This document shows positions 26,501 to 33,215 of a DNA stretch of 33,873 bases, piece by piece. The DNA comes from Firm-04 sp045642925. Lineage in GTDB: Bacteria > Bacillota > Clostridia > Oscillospirales > Ruminococcaceae. The position numbers and the translations under genes are program-made. Under the pieces are notes generated by a model. That model did not search any database and was not told the origin of the DNA. It saw nothing but the letters and a program-made list of their open reading frames with translations. The DNA lies in assembly GCA_045642925.1 (NCBI GenBank), contig JAZUJW010000098.1, positions 1 through 33,873 of the forward strand, in the 5' to 3' direction. The stretch's first letter is position 1. Each line of letters begins with the position of its first letter.

Positions 26501-26917
26501 GAGATCACTGCTAAGTCGCTCGACCTGGGCAGCAATCTTGGTTTGGTATTCACCATGAATATTGAAGCAGTTGAAAACAAGGATAACCTCGTTCTCCATG
26601 TGTCCTACAAGGATCGTGAAGGCAAGACTGTTACAAAGGATATCGCATACAGCGAATTCCAGAAGCTGCCGTACAGCAACCAGTATGGTCAGGAATACCG
26701 TGCAAACTACATTGGACTGACTGCTACTGATTTCAACACCGCAGTGGAAGTAACGATTATGGATGGCGATACCGCAATCAGCGATACCATCACATACAGC
26801 GTTGAAACCTATGCATACAATCAAGTGAACAAGACTACCAGTTCTGCATCCCTGAAGAATCTTCTTCGTAGCTTGATGAAGTACGCAGCAAGCGCAAATG
26901 AGTTCTTCGCAAAGTAA
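17558..26917 (+). CDS. Giant secreted BspA-type leucine-rich-repeat/MBG protein
   Basis: This 3119-aa protein starts after AGGAGG (10-nt gap) with an export signal (KKNLKKTIAGVMALSMAASM; cleavage uncertain within about 45 residues). BspA-like leucine-rich repeats (IG-x-x-AF-x-x-C-x-x-L) occur near residues 145-220, 285-330 and 465-560, and in a long run of about 23-residue units at 1574-1827. Residues about 600-1500 are a Tyr/Trp-rich, repetitive beta region that I do not recognise. Residues about 2164-2800 hold MBG/YDG-type repeats (YTG..., then V-G-x-Y). The last 310 residues are a duplicated domain, each half ending YSxxTYxYxQ(L/V)NK plus a short helix. There is no dockerin, LPXTG or SLH motif, so its anchoring is unknown. 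A role in adhesion is inferred from BspA relatives. Confidence 0.88.
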   Translation: MKKNLKKTIAGVMALSMAASMTLDSPILADYIRTSIVASATENFSNQSSNVSGLEISWDNPSKTLTFTGGEIDGSSDYTSLNYEHVETALKTAEEEKGVVLSEIKHIVFDGNIQEVAGGFWGAFQPYNDSHAALLSALETVRSDTVTTVGGKAFAGCSSLVSVSFPNVTEIGSIAFSGCINLVSISNINNLAAVNVGEQAFSGTGLAAGTYRFTVEDAQQYSAMTNGKNGGTNTPGAGTGKRHLYGNEGNWNSGDVGLKIATLKKLLGENYKMKNVILSEDITEIGGRAFYNCTDLESIFAPQVYRIDKEAFAGCTSLKSISTMPDLRRYKDPDNTPCEEGDPAPTNSLVDAFKGTPLADGEYCFTEEDAGEDKSVIRAEYNEKLEFLKNITNNTELTFTEVTAVEGVSLKYEKIPSTFDEATGKLTFDGIYTETGDEVLTTDDVKMALKRWKISADNVTALEIKGTVEEIGNSAFEGFEYVTTLTLSTTVETIGKSAFKDCKKLQTLNIPSVTKIDNSAFENCALLEKIVLKQGVEIGAIAFKGTNAEFILLYPNQTDYNLTNATSIPSTDTSYKYAEYYQWRQEENVTEGNKFDSYWYQLGSDIYIVAANDAPWDINNLENKLSGINNVYYNGKLVYCVAGTSTAWVDSKGTTLNVTTTKANQTFTETEYDAWVATFGVNAIDSVVLENYTKCDLQYFFSTYASLKSITLKNETYTRWSDGDDSAYYSYKDNKVLIEGEEVIWKDKENKLLKQLPDQLSEELLGVESVFIKEGTAANEVQVYGKYGELGENFWISSKDGTSVYMSGDCTPAIFGNLPVKSTATSLTIGGITNAGDLFAAYSNLNKVTVVDGNVEVEYKPWKTATETGSVAVGSYSENAGIITVYPKTGLSGAAVWSLANYALNISDLSKTVMVGSTCVHKQYSYGEGQTATWTLKSLEPAANGNWQLETNIGEATQFTKTAEDALLVSFDHGDDTIDLFVDYVVPQGGTFDVSNKNVLLTNKVKSINFNGQTAYLWNDAADAYWYKDAVNPNNVTIDVPKDNLGDAWINMPDTIVPNINGKVAGILNAENPAMPNSISIKLKGVEGTVQVLGKVGDSDVYWIQGVNGDGDTPTGDGNYHFFKLKETGIEVDGTFAWSAEFFKSDAVQKADGNSFQLSTAKSICVGDVLCYYKETFGEGDAAKDVAWYATDKDGKNIALLMTGSEWGSFADKTHWKNLNSVSIDNGSTTTLVGSWFDDADETQTPQQDATYKAYWYAEDADKETVHIAYIGVLDGNGNIMTAAILEDLNASLGTNNTNTFALVLDEGITANTITNLFAAADADGSTLAKLSYIEVAGIKYYPWKDANSSYYWYSEDNKVITIQNDDGDDKIDWVENGKELADKLDLTGIDAIKIGQTQVFGELNKDKGIYGYAEKKDSDDDIVAFKLSFSEGKKAEWSAADWDENSLAVNGDYSAITGRYATVSVEVVDDQGAISKSVVYDTFDNGYWYTSAKTAAATGAKWNVTAVCTSGEGGDKAFKTKVLNNMKGDDTIDLTLDGFTSVVKSNDTDKFGKVLSLKSESITKVSNYEFTAFKALTTVTLKNAEEIGEGAFNGCKALTTVNLPAAKTIGQYAFFDCSALKNVDVQAAKEIGGSAFASCTALETINLPSVETIGMDAFYLCAVLATVTLPESTAFTIGESAFNGCEKLASINLSKATAIGAGAFINCKALNTVDLSSAATIGKSAFYCCAGLTAVTLSQSLTAIPAATFMGCEVLDTINLGNVTTIGGQAFSGCKALASVDLTSVETIGPAAFMGCGLTKVDAPAVIEIDGFAFAACANLEEATLGAKDGMVTFNGNVFGEYQKGATPAEDLDTRCKNLVYVKVRGAYYGTENAVAGLEEQSITFRYQSKAANWDEAAKSNFTENVTLIPYDEVTFTDSLETVKDLVDAETEKVILLGDIKNIGSKVFDGYTGLTTVVLPDYVMNEGKKIDDQFVIAADAFVTKPKVQITSQTELTFENVDEITSKQTISEYSYEFTMPDAEVAIYHKHAFKFKNVDKENNVDKTVLRGFCTNDKSSVPFNVEIARLDVTVNGSAIEPNANKEQILEYLDNADVKITQNLNVEDFEIEGKIKKSFYTYDAENEENDYRGTYLKAMPTDAGKYIVVAEFSVNGTLSYLERVFEIMPRSIDEQQVVVTVKNDGSEYTGNEIAADFTVVDEKTKTEENAGFALTEKEFTVTGVTSATEVGEYEFTLKGIGNYTGTKTVEWEIAKQTLKDFNVTLDVDTNGEKTYDGKAVDVKVDETNLPMKDIDLTIEYFADGDTTPLSEAPIDCGKYKVVVTANKEGTEKYNKNYTTKSVEKDYEIVKRDVIITLTDEITNVKYGTAKSGDIAIDYTFDGVLDKDKVGFTDNRKMFTAVGYDKANGDVYSETGERKQYAIELNSEYMTQYFGNYNVQLVPDTKSFVEVDPIELNDPLLKIEPIAPFDGNFDYTGETQSVAGWFKVTYEDSVWLAEKTDKTLYPDVSEVSVLRGDVEQKYVGTYELQIDASQSKCNITGRNEVEWSIGIAKTPYAVESITYGDELNYIIGEGKNTSLTLKDGDTVEYQFYSVKEGSQDEPLDEAPVNAGKYYVIATITDSQNNVSKYRADFTIDKQEVSYKTNNLNITYGDELPTEGLISFYANGEQITDDAVKALATCSYVDEAGEAITPVNVGTYSYAVKADGTADNYVLSETNENAGKLTIAEKTLTTDLLDIDNTINNNVLRKDGDFVTMEFVTKLVEGVDFKVNTGARTSYEAGTFDVEVEGQGNYTGKLKLQWTVKQAEKFADRNYSHNVSLNNDLSIGFYVSASDLDGMENVRLEVTNSSGETVKLTGALGVYDANYGKEYYFKYNGIAAKQAGDEVTAKLVGEKDGIVYEFNEDTYSISTYCYKQLNKSSDPELKKVLVDLLNYCADAQLYFGYNTTHLVNEKLTDEWKALATPDSALNLESQAATLNKLANPTAEITAKSLDLGSNLGLVFTMNIEAVENKDNLVLHVSYKDREGKTVTKDIAYSEFQKLPYSNQYGQEYRANYIGLTATDFNTAVEVTIMDGDTAISDTITYSVETYAYNQVNKTTSSASLKNLLRSLMKYAASANEFFAK

Positions 26918-26957
26918 TTCCTCGACTGAAACACAGTCATTGACCACATAAGGCAGT

Positions 26958-26989
26958 GGCGCTCCTCCAATTGGGGGAGCGCCGCTTTT
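26958..26989 (+). terminator. Rho-independent terminator of the giant gene
   Basis: The stem GGCGCTCC/GGAGCGCC is extended by inner CC/GG pairs around AATT (26958-26983) and followed by GCTTTT. It lies 40 nt after the stop. Confidence 0.85.
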
Positions 26990-27024
26990 GTGTTGTAATG
27001 GTGGATGAATGAATATGCAAAAAA

Positions 27025-27076
27025 GAGTCCGAAGGCGCTGCCTTCGGACTCTGCCAAAGAGAATGATACCCTTTGG
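27025..27076. repeat. Dispersed repeat, copy E (two-hairpin module)
   Basis: A perfect 12-bp hairpin (GAGTCCGAAGGC, loop GCT, complement; 27025-27051) is followed by CCAAAGAGAA-TGA-TACCCTTTGG (8 of 10 pairs; 27054-27076). This is the two-hairpin tail of copies A and B without their central palindrome. The first stem differs from A and B by paired changes. Confidence 0.75.
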
Positions 27077-27102
27077 AAAATGTATATCATAGAAGCATAT
27101 GA

Positions 27103-27273
27103 TTATTGTTTTCGCGCAATTTTGTATTCGTCACCATCCCGATAGTAGGGGCAGCGAGTGCTGTGATTCTGCAAAAATCGCGCATATTCGTCTTCATCCA
27201 AATCGAGTGAACAGTAGTAACAGTCCCATTCTTCATCGTACTCATTATACGCACAGGTGTCACAGTCCGTCAT
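27103..27273 (-). CDS. Small Cys-rich DUF6472-like protein
   Basis: This 56-aa protein begins MTDCDTCAYNEYDEEWDCYY and has further Cys residues in YYCSLD and RCPYY. The CxxC...CxxC pattern with many acidic and aromatic residues matches a short clostridial family that I recall as DUF6472; the family number is from memory. AAAGGGG lies 9 nt before the ATG, and the gene begins 22 nt after the valS stop in the same direction, so it is probably co-transcribed with valS. Four or five Cys suggest metal binding. Function is unknown. Confidence 0.75.
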   Translation of the reverse strand: MTDCDTCAYNEYDEEWDCYYCSLDLDEDEYARFLQNHSTRCPYYRDGDEYKIARKQ

Positions 27274-27295
27274 CGTTCACAGCCCCTTTCGGTCA

Positions 27296-29917
27296 TTATG
27301 CTTTCCAGCTCTGAATGGATTCCAATACCTTTGCAAGCTTTTCTTCCGCCTTTGCAAGCTTTTCACGTTCTGCTGCAATCAGCTGTGCAGGTGCTTTCTC
27401 ACAGAAGCCCGGATTGTTCAGCTTGCCCTGAATGAAGCCGATGTCCTTGCGAACCTTTGCTTCTTCTTTCTCCAGACGTGCCAGTTCTTTTTCCACATCC
27501 ACAAGTTCTTCCATCGGAATGAAAATTCTTGCAGCATCCGTCACGACTGTCAGTGCATTCTTGAACTGATAGTTCTGACCAAATTCCAGTTCGGATGCGG
27601 AAACCATATTTTCGAAGAACATCTTGCATGAGGAGAATACTGCTTCATCAGCCGTTTCAAAGAACAACTTTGCCTTGACCGAATTCGGTACGTTGAGTTC
27701 AGTACGGCTCATACGTACTGCCTTGATCGCTGCAATGACCTTTTCAAAGTCCGAAGCCGTCTGTGCAAAGTTCAGCGATTCATCGTAGGTCGGGAAATCT
27801 TCCAGCATGATCATAGAATTGCCTTCCGTGAGTACCTGCCAGATTTCTTCCGTGATGAACGGCATGAACGGATGCAGCAGCTTCAGCATTCCGCGCAGAA
27901 CGTACACAAGTACCTGTTCTGCATCAGCCTTTGTCTGTCCGCCCTGACGCATTCTCGGTTTTGTCAGTTCAATGTACCAGTCGCAGTAGACATCCCAGAT
28001 GAAATCGTAGAGTTTTGCCGATGCAACGCCGAGTTCGAAGTGGTCAAGGTTCTCGTTGACATCCTTTGCAAGCTGATTGAACTTGCTCAGTACCCATTTA
28101 TCCTCCATTGCGAGGTTTTCGGGCAGTCCCTTGAATTCGAAATCATCCGGCAGATTCATCATGACGAAACGGGATGCATTCCACAGCTTGTTTGCGAAGT
28201 TACGTGCCGCTTTGACCTTGTCGTCCGTGAAGCGCATATCGTTTCCGGGAGAATTGCCCGTTGCAAGCATAAAGCGCAGTGCGTCTGCACCGTAGTTTGC
28301 AATGACCTCCAGCGGGTCGATGCCGTTGCCGAGCGATTTGGACATTTTTCTGCCCTGTCCGTCACGCACCAGACCATGAATCAGCACGGTTTTGAACGGT
28401 TCTTCGTTCATGTGCTCCATGCCGGCGACGATCATTCTGGAAACCCAGAACGTGATGATATCGTAACCCGTGACAAGCGTGTCAGTCGGGTAGAAGTATT
28501 TGAGGTCTTCGGTCTTGTCGGGCCAGCCGAGCGTGGAGAACGGCCAGAGCGCAGAGGAGAACCATGTATCCAGTGTGTCAGGGTCTTGGCGCATCGGTTT
28601 GCCGCACTTCGGGCAGACCGCAGAGGATTCCTTGGTGACGACGAGTTCGCCGCAGTCATCGCAGTAGAATGCAGGAATCTGATGTCCCCACCAGAGCTGA
28701 CGGGAAATGCACCAGTCACGGATGTCCTCCATCCAGTTGAAGTAGAGCTTATCGAAACGCTCAGGGACAAACTTGATTTTACCGCTTCTGACAGCTTCGA
28801 TGGCAGGCTTTGCAAGTTCTTCCATCTTGACGAACCATTGCAGGGAAACACGCGGTTCAACAGTCGTGCCACAGCGGTAGCAGGTGCCGACATTGTGAAC
28901 GTGCGGCTGGACCTTGATGAGGAAGCCGCCTGCTTCGAGGTCAGCAACGATTGCCTTTCTTGCCTCGTATCTGTCCATGCCTGCATACTTCGGATAATCC
29001 TCGGTAATTTTTGCATCTTCTGTCATGACATTGAGCACTTCGAGATTGTGGCGCTGACCGACCATGAAGTCGTTGGGGTCATGTGCAGGTGTGATTTTTA
29101 CAACGCCTGTACCGAATTCCATATCAACATAGGAATCAGCCACAACCGGAATTTCTCTGCCGACCAGCGGGAGAATCAGCGTTTTGCCGACTGCATCCTT
29201 ATAGCGTTCGTCCTTCGGGTTGACGGCAACGGCAGTATCGCCGAGGAGTGTTTCCGGACGGGTGGTAGCGAGTTCCAGATAGCCCGAACCATCCTTGAAC
29301 GGATAGCGGAGATGCCAGAAATTGCCGTCCTGTTCTTCGTATTCGACCTCTGCATTGGAGATGGAGGTCAGGCAGTGCGGGCACCAGTTGATGATGCGCT
29401 CACCGCGGTAGATCAGACCTTTTTCGTAATACTTGACGAATACTTCCTTGACGGCTTTGGAGCATCCTTCGTCCATCGTGAAGCGTTCGCGCTCCCAGTC
29501 GCAGGAAGAACCCAGCTTCATGAGCTGCTGGTCGATTCTGCCGGCATACTTTTCTTTCTATGCCCATGCACGTTCCATGAAGCCATCTCTGCCGATGTCC
29601 TCTTTCGTGACACCTTCCTCACGCATCTGCGCAACGATTTTTGCTTCGGTTGCGATGGAAGCGTGGTCAGTGCCGGGAAGCCAGAGGGTGGAGTAACCGC
29701 TCATGCGCTTCCAGCGGATGAGGATATCCTGCAAGGTTTCGTCCAGTGCGTGTCCCATGTGGAGCTGACCAGTGACGTTTGGCGGGGGAATGACGATGGT
29801 GTAGGGCTTTTTCTTGCTGTCCACTTCTGCATGGAAGCAGCGCTGATCCATCCATCCCTGGTAAATACGTTCTTCAAAAGAACTGGGGTCATAATTTTTG
29901 GCAAGTTCTTTTGCCAT
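27296..29917 (-). CDS. valS: Valine--tRNA ligase, interrupted by an in-frame amber codon
   Basis: The reading frame of 873 sense-length codons, close to the usual ValRS size, charges tRNA-Val. HMGH lies at residues 53-56 (the HIGH motif) and KMSKS near 525. The editing domain, anticodon-binding domain and C-terminal coiled coil (EKELARLEKEEAKVRKDI) are all present. Codon 120 (29560-29558) is TAG, within ERAWA-*-KEKYAGRIDQQL. Relatives have a Trp here (WxWKEEY), so one G-to-A change from TGG explains it, and the frame is otherwise intact. A T-box leader precedes it. If the stop is real the catalytic domain is cut between HIGH and KMSKS and the gene would be non-functional unless suppressed. 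Automated annotation would probably flag a pseudogene. Confidence 0.9.
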
Positions 29918-29944
29918 CGGGAATCACTCCTTTTTCAAGATATA

Positions 29945-29988
29945 ACAAAATCGTCCTGAGCGCAGGACATTTGTCAACGCTCAGGACG
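29945..29988 (-). terminator. T-box regulated terminator before valS
   Basis: An 11-bp stem CGTCCTGAGCG/CGCTCAGGACG is followed by ATTTTGTT on the minus strand. It is the terminator arm that uncharged tRNA-Val binding would prevent by favouring the antiterminator formed with the T-box sequence. Confidence 0.85.
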
Positions 29989-30265
29989 AAGCTTTACAGG
30001 TTATGTAAAGTCCGCGGTACCACCTGAATTCCTGCGTGTGGCGCAGGCACTCAATCAGCAGCATTCAAACTGCCTGTTCACTGACGGGGAACTTGCCGTC
30101 AAACAGTTGTCCGCATCTGCCGAAGGGGTGGAGGATGACAGAGACGGCTTTTCCGTTTGCAGCTCGAAACGCGACTTCATCACGGACAGGGAAACGCTCA
30201 CAGCAACCGCGTTCTCTCTGAACCCTGTTGACGGGATTACTACTCGTTCGTCATAGCTTTCTTCA
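29989..30265 (-). promoter_or_regulatory. T-box riboswitch leader of valS, specifier GUC
   Basis: The conserved T-box AGGTGGTACCGCG lies at 30025-30013 on the minus strand. Stem I shows the AGAGAG and GCTG/GAGC features of the distal loops. The specifier loop reads GATGAAGTCGCG, with GUC (30175-30173), a valine codon, followed by a purine as in other T-boxes. The leader reads tRNA-Val charging and controls valS by transcription attenuation. Open frames across it are not genes. Confidence 0.9.
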
Positions 30266-30271
30266 CAATTC

Positions 30272-30300
30272 AGTATATCAAAGTTTGTGGAGAACGTCAA
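30272..30300 (-). promoter_or_regulatory. Sigma-A promoter of the valS T-box transcript
   Basis: On the minus strand, TTGACG (30300-30295) and TATACT (30277-30272) are 17 nt apart. Confidence 0.75.
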
Positions 30301-30374
30301 GAACTTTTGAAAAATTCGGCGTTATGCACAATGAATTCTTTTGGCTTATATGCAAAATCACAGGTTTTACCATA

Positions 30375-32090
30375 TTATTCTTCGCAGAAAGACATGGTAC
30401 GTACATCAAATATGCCCTGCGGCAAAATTTTCAGTGTGGGGATAACGGGCAGACTCAGGAACGAAAGCGACATAAACGGGTCGATATCGCTATGAACACC
30501 GAGTGCATAGGCAGCCGTTTTTGCAGCATTCAAGCGCTCATTGACGGTTTCCAGCGGTTCTTCACTCATGAGCCCTGCAAGTTTCAGCGGCAATCCTGTG
30601 CACTGTGTTTCGTTGACCACGAAAATGCCGCCCTTATTTTCAATGACGGTATTGATGGCGGCGCAGAGTGCTTCATCGCTTGTGCCGACTGCAATGATAT
30701 TGTGGGAATCGTGTGCGATGCTGGTTGCAACAGCGCCCGCGTGCAGACCGTAGCCTTTCAGGTAGCCGACACCGATATGTCCTGTATGCTTGTGGCGTTC
30801 CACCACGGCAATTTTCAGAATGTCCGCATCAACGTCAATGGCATCTGCCATGCCGCAGTCCTCTGTGAAAAGCTGTCCTGCGATGAGTCCGATGACGGGC
30901 TTGGTGCCGCATTTCAGGTCTTGGATGGTGACGGGGTCGGCGTGCATGGAGTCATGTGCAAGTTTCAGGAGCTTGCTGTCAATGGCGGGAATCGGCATGG
31001 GCATGGCAATGTGTCCGTTCTCCGCGCACAGTTTTCCGCCGCACCAGACCTTTTCTGCACGAATCGAATGCAAATCGGAGAGCATCAGCAAATCTGCATC
31101 ATAGCCGCCCGCGATAGCACCTTTTTCCTTCAGGTGGAAATATTGTGCTGCCTGGAAGGATGCGGCTTTCAGGGCAATGATGGGGTCGATGCCTTCTGCA
31201 ATGCAGCGGCGCACGATATGGTCGATGTGACCGAGTGAAAGCAGGTCATTGGGATGCTTGTCATCGGTCGCAAAGAGGCAGCGGGATGCGGTCACACCGC
31301 GCAGCAGCGGCATCAGCGTATCAAGATTTTTGGCTGCTGTTCCTTCCCGAATCATAATATACTGTCCCTTGCGCAGCTTTTCCATCGCATTTTCGAGCGT
31401 ATCGCATTCATGGTCGGAGTAGATGCCCGCGGCAATATAGCCATCCAGCGCACGCCCTGTCAGCGCAGGCGCATGACCGTCTATGCATTTATTGTGGATA
31501 TGGGCAGCGGAAATTTTGTCGATTGTGGCAGAACTTGCATAGGCACTGACATAGTCCATCATTTCGGCAAGCCCCAGCACACGGTTATTCTCGTAAAACG
31601 GCTCTAAATCTTCGGCATAGAGTGTACCTGCATTTTCGTCCAGTGGCGTGGCTGGGACACAGGAAGGAAGCATCAAAAAGACATTCATGCCGATATTTTT
31701 GGTTGCCTGAAGCATATAGCAAATACCGTTGACGCCAATGACATTGGCAATTTCGTGCGGATCTGTCACAACAGAGGTTGTGCCGTGTATGAGGGCGATT
31801 TTGGCGAATTCGCGCGGCGAAACGATACTGCTTTCCAGATGGATATGTGCATCAATAAATGACGGAACGATGAATTTTCCGGAAACATCGACATTTTGCA
31901 GTCCTTCATAACTGCCGCCGACACCGGCGATCTTGCCTTCTGCGATTGCAATGTCACCGTCCAGCCACTCAGAGGAAAAGACGTTGAGATAGTGTGCGTT
32001 TTTGAGAACAAGGTCTGCGGTTTTTTCTCCGCGTGCAACGGCGATGAGGTGTTTTCGGCTTTGTGTTGTTTCAGCGATGGGTGTGTACAA
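30375..32090 (-). CDS. ade: Adenine deaminase
   Basis: This 571-aa amidohydrolase converts adenine to hypoxanthine and ammonia for purine salvage. It has the AdeC order: an N-terminal beta segment (GEKTADLVLKNA), metal site DAHIHLESS at 80-88, TDPHEIANV, GHAP, SDHE and ATDDKHPNDL, with a C-terminal domain containing HDSHNIIAVG. I start it at TTG 32090 because AAGGAGGG lies 6 nt upstream. The promoter at 32169-32197 should begin transcription near 32162, so the in-frame ATG at 32180 is outside the mRNA. Length fits the family. It is divergent from pdxK, and no purine riboswitch was recognised in the short leader. Confidence 0.92.
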   Translation of the reverse strand: MYTPIAETTQSRKHLIAVARGEKTADLVLKNAHYLNVFSSEWLDGDIAIAEGKIAGVGGSYEGLQNVDVSGKFIVPSFIDAHIHLESSIVSPREFAKIALIHGTTSVVTDPHEIANVIGVNGICYMLQATKNIGMNVFLMLPSCVPATPLDENAGTLYAEDLEPFYENNRVLGLAEMMDYVSAYASSATIDKISAAHIHNKCIDGHAPALTGRALDGYIAAGIYSDHECDTLENAMEKLRKGQYIMIREGTAAKNLDTLMPLLRGVTASRCLFATDDKHPNDLLSLGHIDHIVRRCIAEGIDPIIALKAASFQAAQYFHLKEKGAIAGGYDADLLMLSDLHSIRAEKVWCGGKLCAENGHIAMPMPIPAIDSKLLKLAHDSMHADPVTIQDLKCGTKPVIGLIAGQLFTEDCGMADAIDVDADILKIAVVERHKHTGHIGVGYLKGYGLHAGAVATSIAHDSHNIIAVGTSDEALCAAINTVIENKGGIFVVNETQCTGLPLKLAGLMSEEPLETVNERLNAAKTAAYALGVHSDIDPFMSLSFLSLPVIPTLKILPQGIFDVRTMSFCEE

Positions 32091-32168
32091 GAAAATCCCT
32101 CCTTTTGGATATGTCTTTTGGGATCCTGCGAAATCATGATGACATTTTTCCGAATCAAATATATCAAT

Positions 32169-32197
32169 ATCATAGCACATTTTTTGCCTGTTGTCAA
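32169..32197 (-). promoter_or_regulatory. Sigma-A promoter of ade
   Basis: On the minus strand, TTGACA (32197-32192) and TATGAT (32174-32169) are 17 nt apart. It decides the TTG start of ade. Confidence 0.75.
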
Positions 32198-32306
32198 TTT
32201 TTTAAAGGAAAAAGATACAAAACAGCAATGGACAAATTGATATGGTTATCAGATATAACACCAGCTTGCGCGGGATGGTTTTTCCCGTTCTCTTTCGGAA
32301 AAATGC

Positions 32307-32335
32307 TTGCATTCTGCGTGGTTTTGTGGTATAAT
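32307..32335 (+). promoter_or_regulatory. Sigma-A promoter of pdxK and the S-component gene
   Basis: TTGCAT (32307-32312), a 17-nt spacer and TATAAT (32330-32335). The leader is about 43 nt. Confidence 0.75.
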
Positions 32336-32384
32336 ACAATACGTCTATACCATGAATGCGCGAATTTCAAGGAGATGAATGCCC

Positions 32385-33215
32385 ATGGGTAACGTGCCGC
32401 GTGTTGCCTGTATCAACGATTTGTCAGGATATGGGCGCTGTTCCCTGACCACAGCACTTCCTGTGCTGTCCGTGATGGGCGTACAGGCTTGTCCTGTTCC
32501 GACCGCAGTGCTGTCGAAGCACACGGGATTTCCGCAATATTCCTTTACGGATCTGACAGATGCACTGCCCGCCTACCTGCAAAGCTGGAACGACCTTTCG
32601 TTTGACATGATCTACAGCGGTTTTCTGGGTGCGGAGGGACAAATGGCGACTGTCCGCGACTTTATTCTTTCGCAAAAGGAGAGAAACCCGAATTGCCGTG
32701 TACTGCTGGATACGGTCATGGGGGATGAAGGCAAGCTGTATTCTACGTATAATCAGGCACTTTGTGATGCCATGCGGGAACTGGTCGCGCTTGCGGATAT
32801 TATCACGCCCAATGTGACCGAAGCCTGTTTGCTCACGAAAACGCCGTATCATGGAGAATATCTCCATACTGCTGAAGCCGTGGCACTGGCGGAGCAGCTG
32901 CTGAAGCTTGGCTGTAAGGCGGTGGTCATCACGGGCATTGTGCGTGAGGACATGATCTGTAATCTGACATATACAGGGGATGCACCTGAATTTTCGGTCA
33001 TCCATCGGACGAAATGCTTCTTTTCGGGAACGGGAGATTTGTTTGCATCGGTGCTTTGCGGCGCATTGGCGGTGGGCAAATCATTGCCTGAAGCGGTGGC
33101 GGCGGCAGGCGCGTTTCTGTCGCAGGTCACGCAGTACACTTTGCGGCAGGGGACACCTGCGGCGGAAGGTGTGGTATTTGAGCCGCTTTTGCGAAATTTG
33201 GTGATGGATGCATGA
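32385..33215 (+). CDS. pdxK: Pyridoxamine/pyridoxal kinase (ribokinase superfamily)
   Basis: This 276-aa kinase phosphorylates B6 vitamers. It has the PdxK/PdxY-type opening VACINDLSGYGRCSL, the conserved PTAVLSKHTGF and YSGFLG, the magnesium and ATP region DTVMGDEGKLY, ITPNVTEACLL, and the catalytic GTGD at 215-218 with Asp218 as base. AAGGAG lies 10 nt before the ATG at 32385 and 4 nt before an in-frame ATG at 32379; the former is preferred. Its stop overlaps the start of the next gene in ATGA, so the two are translationally coupled. Confidence 0.9.
   Translation: MGNVPRVACINDLSGYGRCSLTTALPVLSVMGVQACPVPTAVLSKHTGFPQYSFTDLTDALPAYLQSWNDLSFDMIYSGFLGAEGQMATVRDFILSQKERNPNCRVLLDTVMGDEGKLYSTYNQALCDAMRELVALADIITPNVTEACLLTKTPYHGEYLHTAEAVALAEQLLKLGCKAVVITGIVREDMICNLTYTGDAPEFSVIHRTKCFFSGTGDLFASVLCGALAVGKSLPEAVAAAGAFLSQVTQYTLRQGTPAAEGVVFEPLLRNLVMDA

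Noticed and set aside
27099..27314. 71-codon plus-strand frame near 27100-27314
   Set aside because: It is antisense to the 56-aa Cys-rich gene, which has a ribosome site and a recognisable pattern.
27296..29521. A naturally split ValRS, with the second part starting at the ATG at 29521
   Set aside because: No ribosome site precedes that ATG and the split would fall inside the catalytic domain; a single base change is simpler.
27872..29959. 695-codon frame on the plus strand opposite valS
   Set aside because: It is a shadow of valS; the minus strand carries all ValRS motifs.
30055..30300. 81-codon frame in the valS leader
   Set aside because: It lies within a clear T-box riboswitch, and its open frame is incidental.
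32091..32384. Purine riboswitch between ade and pdxK
   Set aside because: The predicted ade leader is only about 70 nt and shows no purine-aptamer core; the rest is promoter sequence.
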